Source of the DNA: Kitasatospora sp. GP82
GTDB lineage: Bacteria; Actinomycetota; Actinomycetes; Streptomycetales; Streptomycetaceae
Reading direction: 5' to 3'
DNA length: 64,000 bases
Assembly (NCBI RefSeq): GCF_029892105.1
Contig: NZ_JARZAJ010000008.1
Coordinates: 174,668 to 238,667, forward strand
In this document: piece after piece, positions 55,927-64,000 of the stretch
How the letters are laid out: every line of letters starts with the position of its first letter
Position numbering within the stretch: the stretch's first letter is position 1
Position numbers and translations under genes: made by a program
The notes under the pieces: generated by a model
Seen by the model: only the letters and a program-made list of their open reading frames with translations
Database searches by the model: none
What the model was told of the DNA's origin: nothing

Positions 55927-56607
55927 TCAGCGCTGCCAGGAGCCGGCCAGGGCGGGTCCGAGCTGGTCGAAGTGACGCTCGATCAGGGCGATCATGCCGT
56001 CGGGACCGGCCTCGTGGGCGGCGGCGTCCGAGGTCCAGGAGAGGTGGGAGATCCGGACCACCGCGCCGAAGACCGCGGCCAGCACGCGCGGGCGCAGGTC
56101 GGTGGCGGGGTCGAGCCCTTCGCGCTCGGCGAGGATGCCGGCCACCACGCGCTCCTGCTCGGTGGTGCGCCGCAGGTGGGCGGCGAGCAGCGTGGGGGTG
56201 GTCTCGATGAGTTCGAAGAGCTCCAGGGCGGCGGTGACGCTGCCGGGGCCGACCTGCTCCATGCCGCCGAGGCTGCGCCAGGCCTCGGTGATGGAGGCGC
56301 GCATGGCCTGCAGCGGGTTCTCCTCGGCGGGGCGCCGGCGCAGGCAGTCGATGAAGAAGTCCTCGGCATCGGCCATGACGGCCAGTGCGACCTCCTCCTT
56401 GTTCTCGAAGTAGCGGAAGAAGGTGCGCTGGGAGACGTCCACGGCGGCGGCGATCTCGTCCACGGTGGTGCGGGCGTAGCCCTGGCTGCTGAAGAGGCGG
56501 TGGGCCGCGTCGACGAGCGAGTCCCTGGTGCGCTGCTTCTTGCGTTCACGCAGCCCGAGGACCCGGCAACCGGGGGCGGTGGTCGCTTCGGTGAGCTGGG
56601 CGGGCAT
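55927..56607 (-). CDS. TetR-family transcriptional repressor
   Basis: A 226-residue repressor. The helix-turn-helix (about 20-66) reads RKKQRTRDSLVDAAHRLFSSQGYARTTVDEIAAAVDVSQRTFFRYFENKEE. The C-terminal ligand domain (70-226) is diverse as usual. ATG 56607 is favoured over ATG 56667 because the latter lies within the probable promoter. It is divergent from an MFS exporter whose promoter contains a palindrome, so the pair is probably a ligand-induced efflux system. Confidence 0.94.
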   Translation of the reverse strand: MPAQLTEATTAPGCRVLGLRERKKQRTRDSLVDAAHRLFSSQGYARTTVDEIAAAVDVSQRTFFRYFENKEEVALAVMADAEDFFIDCLRRRPAEENPLQAMRASITEAWRSLGGMEQVGPGSVTAALELFELIETTPTLLAAHLRRTTEQERVVAGILAEREGLDPATDLRPRVLAAVFGAVVRISHLSWTSDAAAHEAGPDGMIALIERHFDQLGPALAGSWQR

Positions 56608-56694
56608 ACGTGGGTGCCTTTCGACGGGAGGGGAGTGGCCGGCATCACCACGATAGCGTTCTGCCAAATGTCAGGTATGCGCACAAGGCACTGT

Positions 56695-56723
56695 TTGCCG
56701 AATGTCAGTGACTGTCATAATCT
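56695..56723 (+). promoter_or_regulatory. MFS promoter with TetR operator in the spacer
   Basis: TTGCCG (56695-56700) and TAATCT (56718-56723) form a promoter with a 17-base spacer. The dyad ATGTCAGTGACTGTCAT (56702-56718; three unpaired positions) fills that spacer, the classic place for a repressor. A related sequence, TGCCAAATGTCAG, occurs at about 56662-56674 and may be a second site for the divergent tetR promoter. Confidence 0.75.
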
Positions 56724-56817
56724 CACTGACGGTGGCGCCCGTCGGGCCGGACGACTCGTGGGGACGGGTGGGCCGGGGCGCCACTTGCCATGTCTCCTGG
56801 GCTCCGGAGGGCCGGTT

Positions 56818-58425
56818 ATGAGTCAGTCCGTCGTCAACACCGAGAAGGCGGACCTGCCGCCGCAGTGCAGCGGCCCGCCCGGGGAGCGGCGCGGCCTGCG
56901 GGGCCATCCCTGGCTGACCCTGCTCACCGTCGCCGTCGGCGTGATGATGGTGGCCCTCGACGGCACCGTCGTCGCCATCGCCAACCCGGCCATCCAGACC
57001 GACCTCGGCGCCTCGCCCGCCGACATCCAGTGGGTCACCAGCGGCTACCTGCTGGCGCTCGCGGTCTTCCTGATCACCGCGGGAAAGATCGGTGACCGCT
57101 TCGGCCACAGGGCGACCTTCCTGGTCGGCGCGGCCGGCTTCGCCGCCACCTCGGCCGCGATCGGCTTCGCCACCAACATCCAGACGGTGATCGCCTTCCG
57201 CGTCCTCCAGGGCCTGTTCGGTGCACTGCTCCAGCCCGCCGCGCTCGGCCTGCTGCGCGGCGCCTTCCCGGCGGAGAAGCTGAACATGGCGATCGGTATC
57301 TGGGCGGGCGTGATCGGTGCCTCCACCGCCGCCGGGCCCATCGTCGGCGGCCTGCTGGTCGAGCACGTCAGCTGGCAGTCGGTCTTCTTCATCAATGTGC
57401 CGGTCGGCGCGGTCGCACTGGCACTCGGCCTGTGGATCCTGCGCGACGTACGGGCGGAGAACGCCGCCAAGTCGTTCGACATCCCCGGCATCCTGCTGCT
57501 CTCGGCTGCGATGTTCGCGCTGGTCTGGGGCATCATCAAGGCCCCGACCTGGGGCTGGGGCGACCCCGCCACACTGCTCTTCCTCGGCGGCGCCGTACTC
57601 GCCATGGTGGCCTTCGCGTTCTGGCAGAACCGGGCCGAGGAGCCGCTGATCCCGCTCGGCCTGTTCCGCTCCGTGCCGCTGTCGGCGGGCACCCTGCTGA
57701 TGGTCCTGATGGCCTTCGCCTTCTTCGGCGCGATCTTCTTCGTGACCTTCTACCTGCAGAACGTGCACGCGATGACCCCGGTCCAGGCCGGTGTCCACCT
57801 GCTGCCGATGACCGGGATGATGATCGTCGGTGCCCCGGCGGCCGGAGCCGCGATCGGCAAGGTCGGCCCGCGCATCCCCATCGTCACGGGCATGCTGCTC
57901 ACCACCGTCGCGATGTACGGGATGTCCACCCTGGGCACCGACTCGGGCACCGGCATCATGTCGCTCTGGTTCGTCCTGATGGGCCTGGGCATCAGCCCGG
58001 TCATGGTCGGTGCCACCGAGGTCATCGTCGGCAACGCCCCGCTGGAGCTGTCCGGTGTGGCCGGTGGTCTTCAGCAGGCCGCGATGCAGGTCGGCGGCAG
58101 TCTGGGCACCGCCGTGCTCGGCGCTGTGATGGCCTCCAAGGTCACCGGTGTGCTGCCGGGCAACTGGGCCAAGGCCGGTCTGCCGCCGGTCGAGGGCGCC
58201 CAGGCCGAGCAGCTCAAGCAGGCTGCCCAGCTCGGCATCTCCCCGGCCCCGCAGGGCACCCCGGAGCCGGTGGTGCACGCGATGGCGAACGCCGTGCACT
58301 CCTCCTTCGTCAGCGGGATGTCGATGGCCTTCGCGGTGGCCGCCGTGGTCGCCTTCGCCGCCGCCGTCCTCGGTCTGCTGACCAAGCGGGGCGCCACGGA
58401 CGCGGGCCCCGCCGTCCACATCTGA
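56818..58425 (+). CDS. MFS multidrug exporter, DHA2 (14-helix) family
   Basis: A 535-residue transporter with about 14 hydrophobic helices. Motif D1 LDGTVVAIANPAI lies near 48-60, the inter-helix loop GKIGDRFGHRATF near 89-101, and the antiporter motif C GASTAAGPIVGGLL near 170-183. A soluble stretch of about 45 residues near 440-485 precedes the last helix. GGAGG lies seven bases before the ATG at 56818. The divergent TetR gene and the operator in its promoter indicate ligand-controlled efflux. Confidence 0.95.
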   Translation: MSQSVVNTEKADLPPQCSGPPGERRGLRGHPWLTLLTVAVGVMMVALDGTVVAIANPAIQTDLGASPADIQWVTSGYLLALAVFLITAGKIGDRFGHRATFLVGAAGFAATSAAIGFATNIQTVIAFRVLQGLFGALLQPAALGLLRGAFPAEKLNMAIGIWAGVIGASTAAGPIVGGLLVEHVSWQSVFFINVPVGAVALALGLWILRDVRAENAAKSFDIPGILLLSAAMFALVWGIIKAPTWGWGDPATLLFLGGAVLAMVAFAFWQNRAEEPLIPLGLFRSVPLSAGTLLMVLMAFAFFGAIFFVTFYLQNVHAMTPVQAGVHLLPMTGMMIVGAPAAGAAIGKVGPRIPIVTGMLLTTVAMYGMSTLGTDSGTGIMSLWFVLMGLGISPVMVGATEVIVGNAPLELSGVAGGLQQAAMQVGGSLGTAVLGAVMASKVTGVLPGNWAKAGLPPVEGAQAEQLKQAAQLGISPAPQGTPEPVVHAMANAVHSSFVSGMSMAFAVAAVVAFAAAVLGLLTKRGATDAGPAVHI

Positions 58426-58445
58426 CGGCGGTCCCGAGGGAATAA

Positions 58446-58540
58446 GACCGACCGGCAATAGGGAGCGCGACGCCGCGTGCCCTATTACCGGTCGGTCCAA
58501 GGGGCGCGGGGCTCTGTCGACCGACAGAGCCCCGCGCCCC
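58446..58540. terminator. Two adjacent long inverted repeats after the MFS gene
   Basis: The first has 18-base arms GACCGACCGGCAATAGGG (58446-58463) and CCCTATTACCGGTCGGTC (58480-58497) with one mismatch. Three bases later the second has perfect 19-base arms GGGGCGCGGGGCTCTGTCG (58501-58519) and its complement (58522-58540), with almost no loop. They follow the MFS stop at 58425 and probably terminate that transcript. Confidence 0.7.
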
Positions 58541-58665
58541 TGGCCGTGTGGCCGAGGCCCGCTCGTCAGGCTCGAACTCCGGGAACCGGCAACGTCGTTG
58601 CCCCTGAACCCGATGAGGGCTTCGACCGGTCAACCCCGGTGCGTCCCGGTTCCTCGTGCAGGAAC
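58541..58665. other. Spacer between inverted repeats, no gene seen
   Basis: This stretch has no coding character on either strand. It separates the terminators of the convergent MFS and aceE genes. Confidence 0.5.
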
Positions 58666-58707
58666 GCCCGAGGGCCGGACCCCTTCGCAGGAGTCCGGCC
58701 CTCGGGC
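58666..58707 (-). terminator. Terminator of aceE
   Basis: A perfect 15-base stem GCCCGAGGGCCGGAC/GTCCGGCCCTCGGGC around a 12-base loop, 25 bases beyond the aceE stop on the minus strand. Confidence 0.85.
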
Positions 58708-58731
58708 TTACGGCTGTCTGCCGTCGGCGGA

Positions 58732-61482
58732 TCAGGCGTCGCCGCCGGCCGCGCCCGGGTCGGCCGCGGTCACGTCGAGCAGCTGGTAGCGGTCGATCGC
58801 GTCCTTCAGCACGTGACGCTCGATCTTGCCCTGCTTGGCGAGCTCGGTGAGCACGCTGAGGACGACCGACTGCGCGTCGATGTGGAAGAAGCGACGGGCC
58901 GCACCACGGGTGTCGGCGAAGCCGAAGCCGTCGGCGCCCAGCGACTGCCACTGACCCGGCACCCAGCGCGAGATCTGGTCCGGCACCGCACGCATCCAGT
59001 CGGACACGGCGACGAACGGGCCCTCGGCGCCCTGGAGCTTGGCCGTCACGTACGGGACGCGCTGCGGCTCCTCCGGGTGCAGCAGGTTGAACTCCTCGGC
59101 CTCGACGGCGTCGCGACGCAGCTCGTTCCAGGAGGTCGCCGACCAGACATCGGCCTTGACGTTCCACTCCTGGGCGAGGATGCGCTGGGCCTCCAGGGCC
59201 CACGGCACCGCCACACCCGAGGCGAGGATCTGCGCCGGGATCTGGCCCGCCTCGCCGTCCTTGTACTTGTACAGACCCTTGAGGATGCCGTCGACGTCGA
59301 CGTTCTCCGGCTCGGCCGGCATCTGGATCGGCTCGTTGTACACGGTGATGTAGTAGAAGACGTCCTCGCCGTGCGGGTGCTCGGCGCTGGAGCCGTACAT
59401 CCGGCGGATGCCGTCCTGCATGATGTGCGCGATCTCGAAGCCGTACGCCGGGTCGTACGCGACGACGCCCGGGTTGGTCGAGGCGAGCAGCTGCGAGTGG
59501 CCGTCGGCGTGCTGGAGGCCCTCGCCGGTCAGCGTGGTGCGACCGGCGGTGGCGCCGATCACGAAGCCGCGGGCCAGCTGGTCCGCCATCTGCCAGAACT
59601 GGTCGCCGGTGCGCTGGAACCCGAACATCGAGTAGAAGACGTAGACGGGGATCAGCGGCTCGCCGTGCGTCGCGTACGACGAACCGGCGGCGATCAGCGA
59701 GGCGGTGCAGCCCGCCTCGGAGATGCCGTCGTGCAGCATCTGGCCGGTCGGGGACTCCTTGTACGCCAGCAGCAGCTCGCGGTCGACCGACTCGTAGGTC
59801 TGGCCGAGCGGGTTGTAGATCTTGGCGGACGGGAAGAGCGAGTCCATACCGAAGGTGCGGTACTCGTCCGGGGCGATCGGCACGAAGCGGTTGCCGATGC
59901 CCTTGTCGCGCATCAGGTCCTTGAGTACCCGGACGAACGCCATGGTGGTGGCGATGGTCTGGTTGCCGGAACCCTTCTTGACCGCCTTGTACGCGTCGTC
60001 GCCCGGCAGCTCCAGCTTGCGCGGCCGCACCTTGCGGGTCGGCACGTAACCGCCGAGCTCGCTCCGGCGGTCGTGCATGTACTGGATCTCTTCGGAGTTG
60101 CGGCCCGGGTGGTAGTAGGGCGGGTAGCCCTCGTCGAGCTGCTTGTCCGTGATCGGCAGGTGCAGACGGTCGCGGAAGCGCTTCAGGTCCTCGACCGTCA
60201 GCTTCTTCATCTGGTGGGTGGCGTTGCGGCCCTCGAAGTTGGGGCCCAGCGTCCAGCCCTTGACGGTCTGCGCCAGGATGACGGTCGGCTGGCCCTTGTG
60301 CTCGCGGGCAGCCTTGAACGCCGCGTAGATCTTCTTGTGGTCGTGGCCGCCACGGCCCAGGTGCTGGATCTGCTGGTCGGTCATGGACTCGACCATCTGC
60401 CGCAGGCGCAGGTCGCCGCCGAAGAAGTGCTCGCGGATGTACGCGCCGGTCTCGGTGGCGTAGGTCTGGAACTGGCCGTCCACCGTGGTGTTCAGCTTGT
60501 TCACCAGGACGCCGTCGCGGTCCTGCGCGAGCAGCGGGTCCCAGCTGCGGTCCCAGACCAGCTTGATGACGTTCCAGCCGGCGCCGCGGAACTGCGACTC
60601 CAGCTCCTGGATGATCTTGCCGTTGCCGCGGACCGGGCCGTCGAGGCGCTGCAGGTTGCAGTTGACCACGAAGGTCAGGTTGTCCAGGCCCTCACGGGCG
60701 GCCAGCGAGAGCTGACCGAGCGACTCGGGCTCGTCCATCTCGCCGTCGCCGAGGAAGGCGTAGACGTGCGAGTCGGAGGTGTCCTTGATGCCGCGGTGCT
60801 CCAGGTAGCGGTTCATCCGGGCCTGGTAGATCGCACCGAGCGGGCCGAGGCCCATCGAGACGGTCGGGAACTCCCAGAAGTCCGGCATCAGCCGCGGGTG
60901 CGGGTAGCTGGACAGGCCGTACGGCGCCTTCGACTTCTCCTGGCGGAACGCGTCGAGCTGCTGCTCGGTCAGTCGGTCCAGGAGGAAGGCGCGGGCGTAG
61001 ATGCCGGGGGAGGCGTGACCCTGGAAGAAGATCTGGTCGCCGGACTCACCCTCGGCGTCCTTGCCGCGGAAGAAGTAGTTGAAGCCCACGTCGTACAGGG
61101 ACGCGGAGGAGGCGAAGGTGGCGATGTGGCCGCCGACGCCGATGCCGGGGCGCTGCGCGCGCGAGACCATCACGGCCGCGTTCCAGCGGGTCGCGTTGAG
61201 GATCTTGCGCTCGATCTCCTCGTTGCCGGGGAAGAAGGGCTCGTCCTTGGTCGCGATGGTGTTGACGTAGTCCGTGCTGCGCATCTCGGGCACGGCGACA
61301 CGCTTCTCGCGGGCGCGCTCGATCAGGCGGAGCATCAGGTAGCGGGCGCGCTCACGCCCCCGCTCGTCGATGGCCGCGTCAAGCGACTCGAGCCATTCCG
61401 CGGTCTCCTCGGGATCGAAGTCCGGGACCTGACTCGGAAGGCCGCCAATGATGATCGGGTTGCGATCGGATCCGGAAGCCAC
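58732..61482 (-). CDS. aceE: Pyruvate dehydrogenase E1 component, homodimeric type
   Basis: The thiamine-diphosphate enzyme that decarboxylates pyruvate and passes the acetyl group to E2 in the pyruvate dehydrogenase complex. The 916-residue chain is the single-subunit type. Landmarks: [22 protein letters not shown], the thiamine-binding [13 protein letters not shown] with [12 protein letters not shown] (about 228-265), and [19 protein letters not shown] in the middle domain. GTG 61482 is preceded by GAAGGA. E2/E3 genes are elsewhere, as is usual in actinobacteria. It is divergent from the DUF3052 gene across a 531-base gap. Confidence 0.97.
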   Translation of the reverse strand: MASGSDRNPIIIGGLPSQVPDFDPEETAEWLESLDAAIDERGRERARYLMLRLIERAREKRVAVPEMRSTDYVNTIATKDEPFFPGNEEIERKILNATRWNAAVMVSRAQRPGIGVGGHIATFASSASLYDVGFNYFFRGKDAEGESGDQIFFQGHASPGIYARAFLLDRLTEQQLDAFRQEKSKAPYGLSSYPHPRLMPDFWEFPTVSMGLGPLGAIYQARMNRYLEHRGIKDTSDSHVYAFLGDGEMDEPESLGQLSLAAREGLDNLTFVVNCNLQRLDGPVRGNGKIIQELESQFRGAGWNVIKLVWDRSWDPLLAQDRDGVLVNKLNTTVDGQFQTYATETGAYIREHFFGGDLRLRQMVESMTDQQIQHLGRGGHDHKKIYAAFKAAREHKGQPTVILAQTVKGWTLGPNFEGRNATHQMKKLTVEDLKRFRDRLHLPITDKQLDEGYPPYYHPGRNSEEIQYMHDRRSELGGYVPTRKVRPRKLELPGDDAYKAVKKGSGNQTIATTMAFVRVLKDLMRDKGIGNRFVPIAPDEYRTFGMDSLFPSAKIYNPLGQTYESVDRELLLAYKESPTGQMLHDGISEAGCTASLIAAGSSYATHGEPLIPVYVFYSMFGFQRTGDQFWQMADQLARGFVIGATAGRTTLTGEGLQHADGHSQLLASTNPGVVAYDPAYGFEIAHIMQDGIRRMYGSSAEHPHGEDVFYYITVYNEPIQMPAEPENVDVDGILKGLYKYKDGEAGQIPAQILASGVAVPWALEAQRILAQEWNVKADVWSATSWNELRRDAVEAEEFNLLHPEEPQRVPYVTAKLQGAEGPFVAVSDWMRAVPDQISRWVPGQWQSLGADGFGFADTRGAARRFFHIDAQSVVLSVLTELAKQGKIERHVLKDAIDRYQLLDVTAADPGAAGGDA

Positions 61483-62013
61483 GCTGTTCCTTCACTGTCG
61501 GTCGTAACTGAGGTGTGTCGCGCCGCCTCCATCGTGTACCGCAACTCGGAGATCCGTCATCTCTACCGATCGGTAACCATTCCGTTCCAGGGGTTGATTT
61601 CCCTAGGGCGGTCAGGTCGGATGGTGTGTGGCGCGGGCATCGCTGCCTGCGTCGCGCACCACCGGGTGTTACGAAGAGGTGGTCCGACCTTGATGCCCGA
61701 CCGTCCGATGGCGGCCGATCGGGTTGAGGGCCAACAGGAGACTCTACGCCCGCCAGGGTGGATACCCCGAAATGCGTTCGCATCTCGGTCATCTCTCTGG
61801 GCGGGCGCGGCCGCCCGACCCGCAGCATCCCCGGGGCGTGCAGAAAAGGGCAAATCGGTGTGATTACCGACACGTTCCACGGCGTGTCCCGCCCCGACAC
61901 GTCAACCTTTGGGTGGGATCGGGGGTCGGGTACTTGCGCGAACCGCCGCGCACGTGTGGACTACGGCCACAGCCTCGGCATGAATGCCGAGCCGAATACT
62001 GGAGGTTATTCCC
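61483..62013. other. 531-base divergent control region, aceE/DUF3052
   Basis: No supported gene. It contains the promoters of aceE (minus) and of the DUF3052 gene (plus). A palindrome at 61564-61575 is the only clear dyad. The part near 61850-61990 is less GC-rich and may hold the DUF3052 promoter. Confidence 0.6.
61564..61575. promoter_or_regulatory. Palindrome in the aceE upstream region
   Basis: TACCGATCGGTA is a perfect 12-base palindrome, 82 bases upstream of the aceE start. It may be an operator that couples pyruvate dehydrogenase to carbon state; no regulator can be named. Confidence 0.4.
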
Positions 62014-62454
62014 GTGAGCGCGACCGCGGACCCCGCGGACAAGTCCAACCCGGCGCACCGCCTCGGCTTCGAAGCAGGCCAGATCGTCCAGGAGCTCGGG
62101 TACGACGAAGACTGTGACCAGGAGCTCCGCGAGGGCATCGAGGAGATCACTGGCGAGGAACTCGTCGACGAGGACTACGACGACGTCGCCGACGGCGTCC
62201 TGCTGTGGCACCGCGAGGAGGACGGCGATCTCACCGACGTCCTCGTCGATGCGCTGGAGTACCTGGCGGAGGGCGGCCTGATCTGGCTGCTGACCCCGAA
62301 GACGGGCCGCGACGGCCACGTCGAGCCGCACGAGATCGCCGAGGCCGCCAAGACGGCCGGCCTGGCCCACACCAGCTCGGTGTCGCTGGCCAAGGACTGG
62401 TCGGGCACCCGCCTGGCTTCGCCGAAGTCGGCCAAGACCGGCGGCAAGCGCTGA
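62014..62454 (+). CDS. DUF3052 family protein
   Basis: A 146-residue acidic protein conserved next to aceE in actinobacteria. It reads NPAHRLGFEAGQIVQELGYDEDCDQELREGIEEITGEELVDEDYDDVADGVLLWHREEDGDL and DALEYLAEGGLIWLLTPKTGRDGHVEP, the family core, with a basic tail. The function is unknown; it has no catalytic motif that I recognise. GTG 62014 has GGAGG eight bases upstream. It is followed by a strong terminator and is thus monocistronic. Confidence 0.92.
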   Translation: MSATADPADKSNPAHRLGFEAGQIVQELGYDEDCDQELREGIEEITGEELVDEDYDDVADGVLLWHREEDGDLTDVLVDALEYLAEGGLIWLLTPKTGRDGHVEPHEIAEAAKTAGLAHTSSVSLAKDWSGTRLASPKSAKTGGKR

Positions 62455-62474
62455 TCTCGGCACCTCGCCTTGTC

Positions 62475-62516
62475 CCGGGCCCCGCTGGAGCTTTCTCCAG
62501 CGGGGCCCGGCCGTTT
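62475..62516 (+). terminator. Rho-independent terminator after DUF3052
   Basis: A perfect 16-base stem CCGGGCCCCGCTGGAG/CTCCAGCGGGGCCCGG with a CTTT loop, followed by CCGTTT, 20 bases after the stop. Confidence 0.88.
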
Positions 62517-62685
62517 GGCGGCCGGGACTGTGGCGACGGCCGACGCCGTGTTCACCCAGGGCGAAACCGGGCCCGCGTGGTGGGACGGGGCTCACCCGAA
62601 CGGCGGAACCGCGCCCGGCGGATGCGAGGATGCCGTTAGTCGCGCGGCCGTGTGGGCCGCGGCATCCGGTTAGGAAGGTCTCAGC

Positions 62686-63144
62686 ATGGCCATCGAGGTC
62701 GCCACCCTGGCTCCGGACTTCGAGCTCAAGAACCAGCACGGCGAGCTGGTCAAGCTCTCCGACTTCCGGGGCGAGAAGAACGTCGTCCTGGTCTTCTACC
62801 CGTTCGCCTTCACCGGAGTCTGCACCGGCGAGGTGTGCGCGATCCAGAAGGAGCTGCCCCGTCTGCAGAACGACTCGGTGCAGGTCCTCGCGGTCTCCAA
62901 CGACTCGCCGTTCACCCTGCGCGTCTTCGCCGAGCAGGAGGGCCTGGAGTACCCGCTGCTGTCGGACTTCTGGCCGCACGGCGAGGTCTCCAGGGCGTAC
63001 GGCGTCTTCGACGAGGAGAAGGGCTGCGCGGTGCGCGGCACCTTCGTGATCGACAAGGCCGGTGTGGTGCGCTGGTCGATCGTCAACGGCCTTCCGGACG
63101 CCCGGGACGAGAAGGAGTACCTGGCCGCGATCGACGCTCTCTGA
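62686..63144 (+). CDS. Peroxiredoxin, AhpE type
   Basis: A 152-residue thiol peroxidase that reduces peroxides. The peroxidatic Cys is at 46 in [15 protein letters not shown], with Thr 43 and a later Arg in [11 protein letters not shown] completing the active site; an extra Cys at 51 may be resolving. The length and the TGVCTGE motif match AhpE of mycobacteria, which is recycled by mycothiol/mycoredoxin. GGAAGG precedes the ATG. It lies between DUF3052 and TerD genes but with terminators on both sides. Confidence 0.95.
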   Translation: MAIEVATLAPDFELKNQHGELVKLSDFRGEKNVVLVFYPFAFTGVCTGEVCAIQKELPRLQNDSVQVLAVSNDSPFTLRVFAEQEGLEYPLLSDFWPHGEVSRAYGVFDEEKGCAVRGTFVIDKAGVVRWSIVNGLPDARDEKEYLAAIDAL

Positions 63145-63164
63145 GCGTCCGGCGGCTGCCGGTG

Positions 63165-63211
63165 GCGATCCGGCCCGTTGCGTCCCTGACGCGCCGGGCC
63201 GGATCGCTGTT
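63165..63211 (+). terminator. Terminator after the peroxiredoxin gene
   Basis: A perfect 13-base stem GCGATCCGGCCCG/CGGGCCGGATCGC around a 17-base loop, followed by TGTT. Confidence 0.78.
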
Positions 63212-63274
63212 CCGCACGGGAACCGGGCCTACGATCGGGCCGTTGTCGGAGAAAGCACGATTTTTGGAGGACCA

Positions 63275-63850
63275 GTGGGTGTCAGCCTGAGCAAGGGCGG
63301 CAATGTCTCGCTCACCAAGGAGGCTCCGGGCCTCAGCGCCGTGGTCGTCGGCCTCGGCTGGGACGTCCGCACCACCACCGGGGCCGACTTCGACCTCGAT
63401 GCCAGCGCACTGCTCTGCAACGAGGGGGGCAAGGTCGGTTCGGACGGCAACTTCGTCTTCTTCAACAACCTGAAGAGCCCGGACGGTTCGGTCGAGCACA
63501 CCGGCGACAACCTGACCGGTGAGGGCGAGGGCGACGACGAGGCCATCAAGGTCAACCTGGCCGGTGTGCCGGCCGATGTGGCGAAGATCGTCTTCCCGGT
63601 CTCGATCTACGACGCCGAGAACCGCCAGCAGAACTTCGGCCAGGTCCGCAACGCCTACATCCGCGTGGTGAACCAGGCGGGCGGCGCCGAGATCGCCCGC
63701 TACGACCTCTCCGAGGACGCCTCCACCGAGACGGCGATGGTCTTCGGCGAGCTGTACCGCAATGGCGCGGAGTGGAAGTTCCGTGCGATCGGCCAGGGTT
63801 ACGCCTCCGGTCTGCGCGGTATCGCCCAGGACTTCGGGGTGAACGTCTGA
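63275..63850 (+). CDS. terD: TerD-family protein
   Basis: A 191-residue calcium-binding stress protein of the tellurium-resistance group. The family pattern is complete: [77 protein letters not shown] (Asp/Asn Ca-binding loops) and [20 protein letters not shown] with [26 protein letters not shown] 63275 follows GGAGG by five bases. Streptomycetes hold several copies that affect development and calcium response; the exact task is open. Confidence 0.95.
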   Translation: MGVSLSKGGNVSLTKEAPGLSAVVVGLGWDVRTTTGADFDLDASALLCNEGGKVGSDGNFVFFNNLKSPDGSVEHTGDNLTGEGEGDDEAIKVNLAGVPADVAKIVFPVSIYDAENRQQNFGQVRNAYIRVVNQAGGAEIARYDLSEDASTETAMVFGELYRNGAEWKFRAIGQGYASGLRGIAQDFGVNV

Positions 63851-63875
63851 CCCGGAGTCGGGTGAATAGTCTTGG

Positions 63876-63920
63876 GGCCGGGGTCGGCGGGAGTTTGCTC
63901 CCGCCGACCCCGGCCTCTGC
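63876..63920 (+). terminator. Rho-independent terminator after TerD gene
   Basis: A perfect 18-base stem GGCCGGGGTCGGCGGGAG/CTCCCGCCGACCCCGGCC with a TTTG loop, 25 bases after the stop. The window ends soon after in G and C runs. Confidence 0.9.
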
Positions 63921-64000
63921 TGTTCCCCGGGGCGGGGGCCCCCCCCGGGGCCGGGCGCGGGAGGGCCGAAGATCTGTGGGGTTGACGGCCCCCCCGCCGG

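Noticed and set aside
58310..59203. Minus-strand frame between the MFS and aceE genes
   Set aside because: Runs through terminator hairpins and the out-of-frame aceE end; no domain.
63275..63850. Full tellurium-resistance operon
   Set aside because: Only one TerD gene is in the window; terB, terC and terZ-like partners are absent.

Overview
The window looks like chromosomal DNA of a streptomycete (Streptomyces or a close relative such as Kitasatospora). The evidence is the very high GC content with strong third-position GC bias, many GTG starts, and actinobacterial marker blocks: the FasR-type regulator followed by fabD-fabH-acpP-fabF, the single-chain pyruvate dehydrogenase E1 (aceE), a DUF3052-peroxiredoxin-TerD run, dgt-dnaG followed by a group-2 type sigma factor, a class F sortase and a DUF3145 protein. 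Most of the window reads as core chromosome. I see no prophage, insertion sequence, CRISPR array or biosynthetic cluster.

Layout. 1-6.4 kb: an MFS exporter divergent from an XRE-type regulator, a hypothetical gene, then a two-component system (kinase, NarL-type regulator, DUF4097 envelope protein). 6.7-20.1 kb: tRNA dihydrouridine synthase, pyruvate phosphate dikinase, a secreted guanyl RNase, a scar holding two broken gene fragments (12.24-12.83 kb), a GNAT acetyltransferase, a PAC2-family protein, an SGNH lipase-like lipoprotein, and dgt-dnaG. 20.3-28.6 kb: sigma factor, glutamate decarboxylase, a divergent FGGY sugar kinase, a small YtxH-like protein, two identical tRNA-Asn genes, two paralogous trypsin-like lipoproteins, tRNA-Met and a polysaccharide deacetylase. 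28.9-34.5 kb: a repetitive surface protein with a class F sortase, a PLP deaminase/desulfhydrase, an LCP protein, and a MarR regulator divergent from an NADP-dependent oxidoreductase.

34.6-41.7 kb: a small low-GC ORF coupled to DUF3145, the type II fatty acid synthase cluster with its regulator FasR, and a pirin/bicupin-like protein. 41.9-50.6 kb: two convergent beta-lactamase-fold serine hydrolases, a MerR regulator with its aldo/keto reductase, an FG-GAP secreted protein, a TIGR03086 protein divergent from a WYL regulator. 49.3-53.5 kb: two paralogous DUF1023 hydrolases enclosing an acyltransferase-3 membrane protein. 53.8-58.4 kb: a second two-component system, and a TetR repressor divergent from a DHA2-type MFS exporter. 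58.7-64 kb: aceE, DUF3052, peroxiredoxin and TerD.

Themes. Five regulator-target pairs (XRE/MFS, MarR/reductase, MerR/AKR, WYL/TIGR03086, TetR/MFS) each carry a visible dyad or repeat in the shared or adjacent control region; the MerR and TetR cases show the operator inside the promoter spacer. Several intergenic regions hold strong hairpins, some in series. The most unusual items are the coupled low-GC mini-ORF with internal hairpin before DUF3145, the hydrolase-acyltransferase-hydrolase cassette, the sugar kinase with altered active-site loops, and the double gene-fragment scar. I did not find a clearly new multi-gene system.
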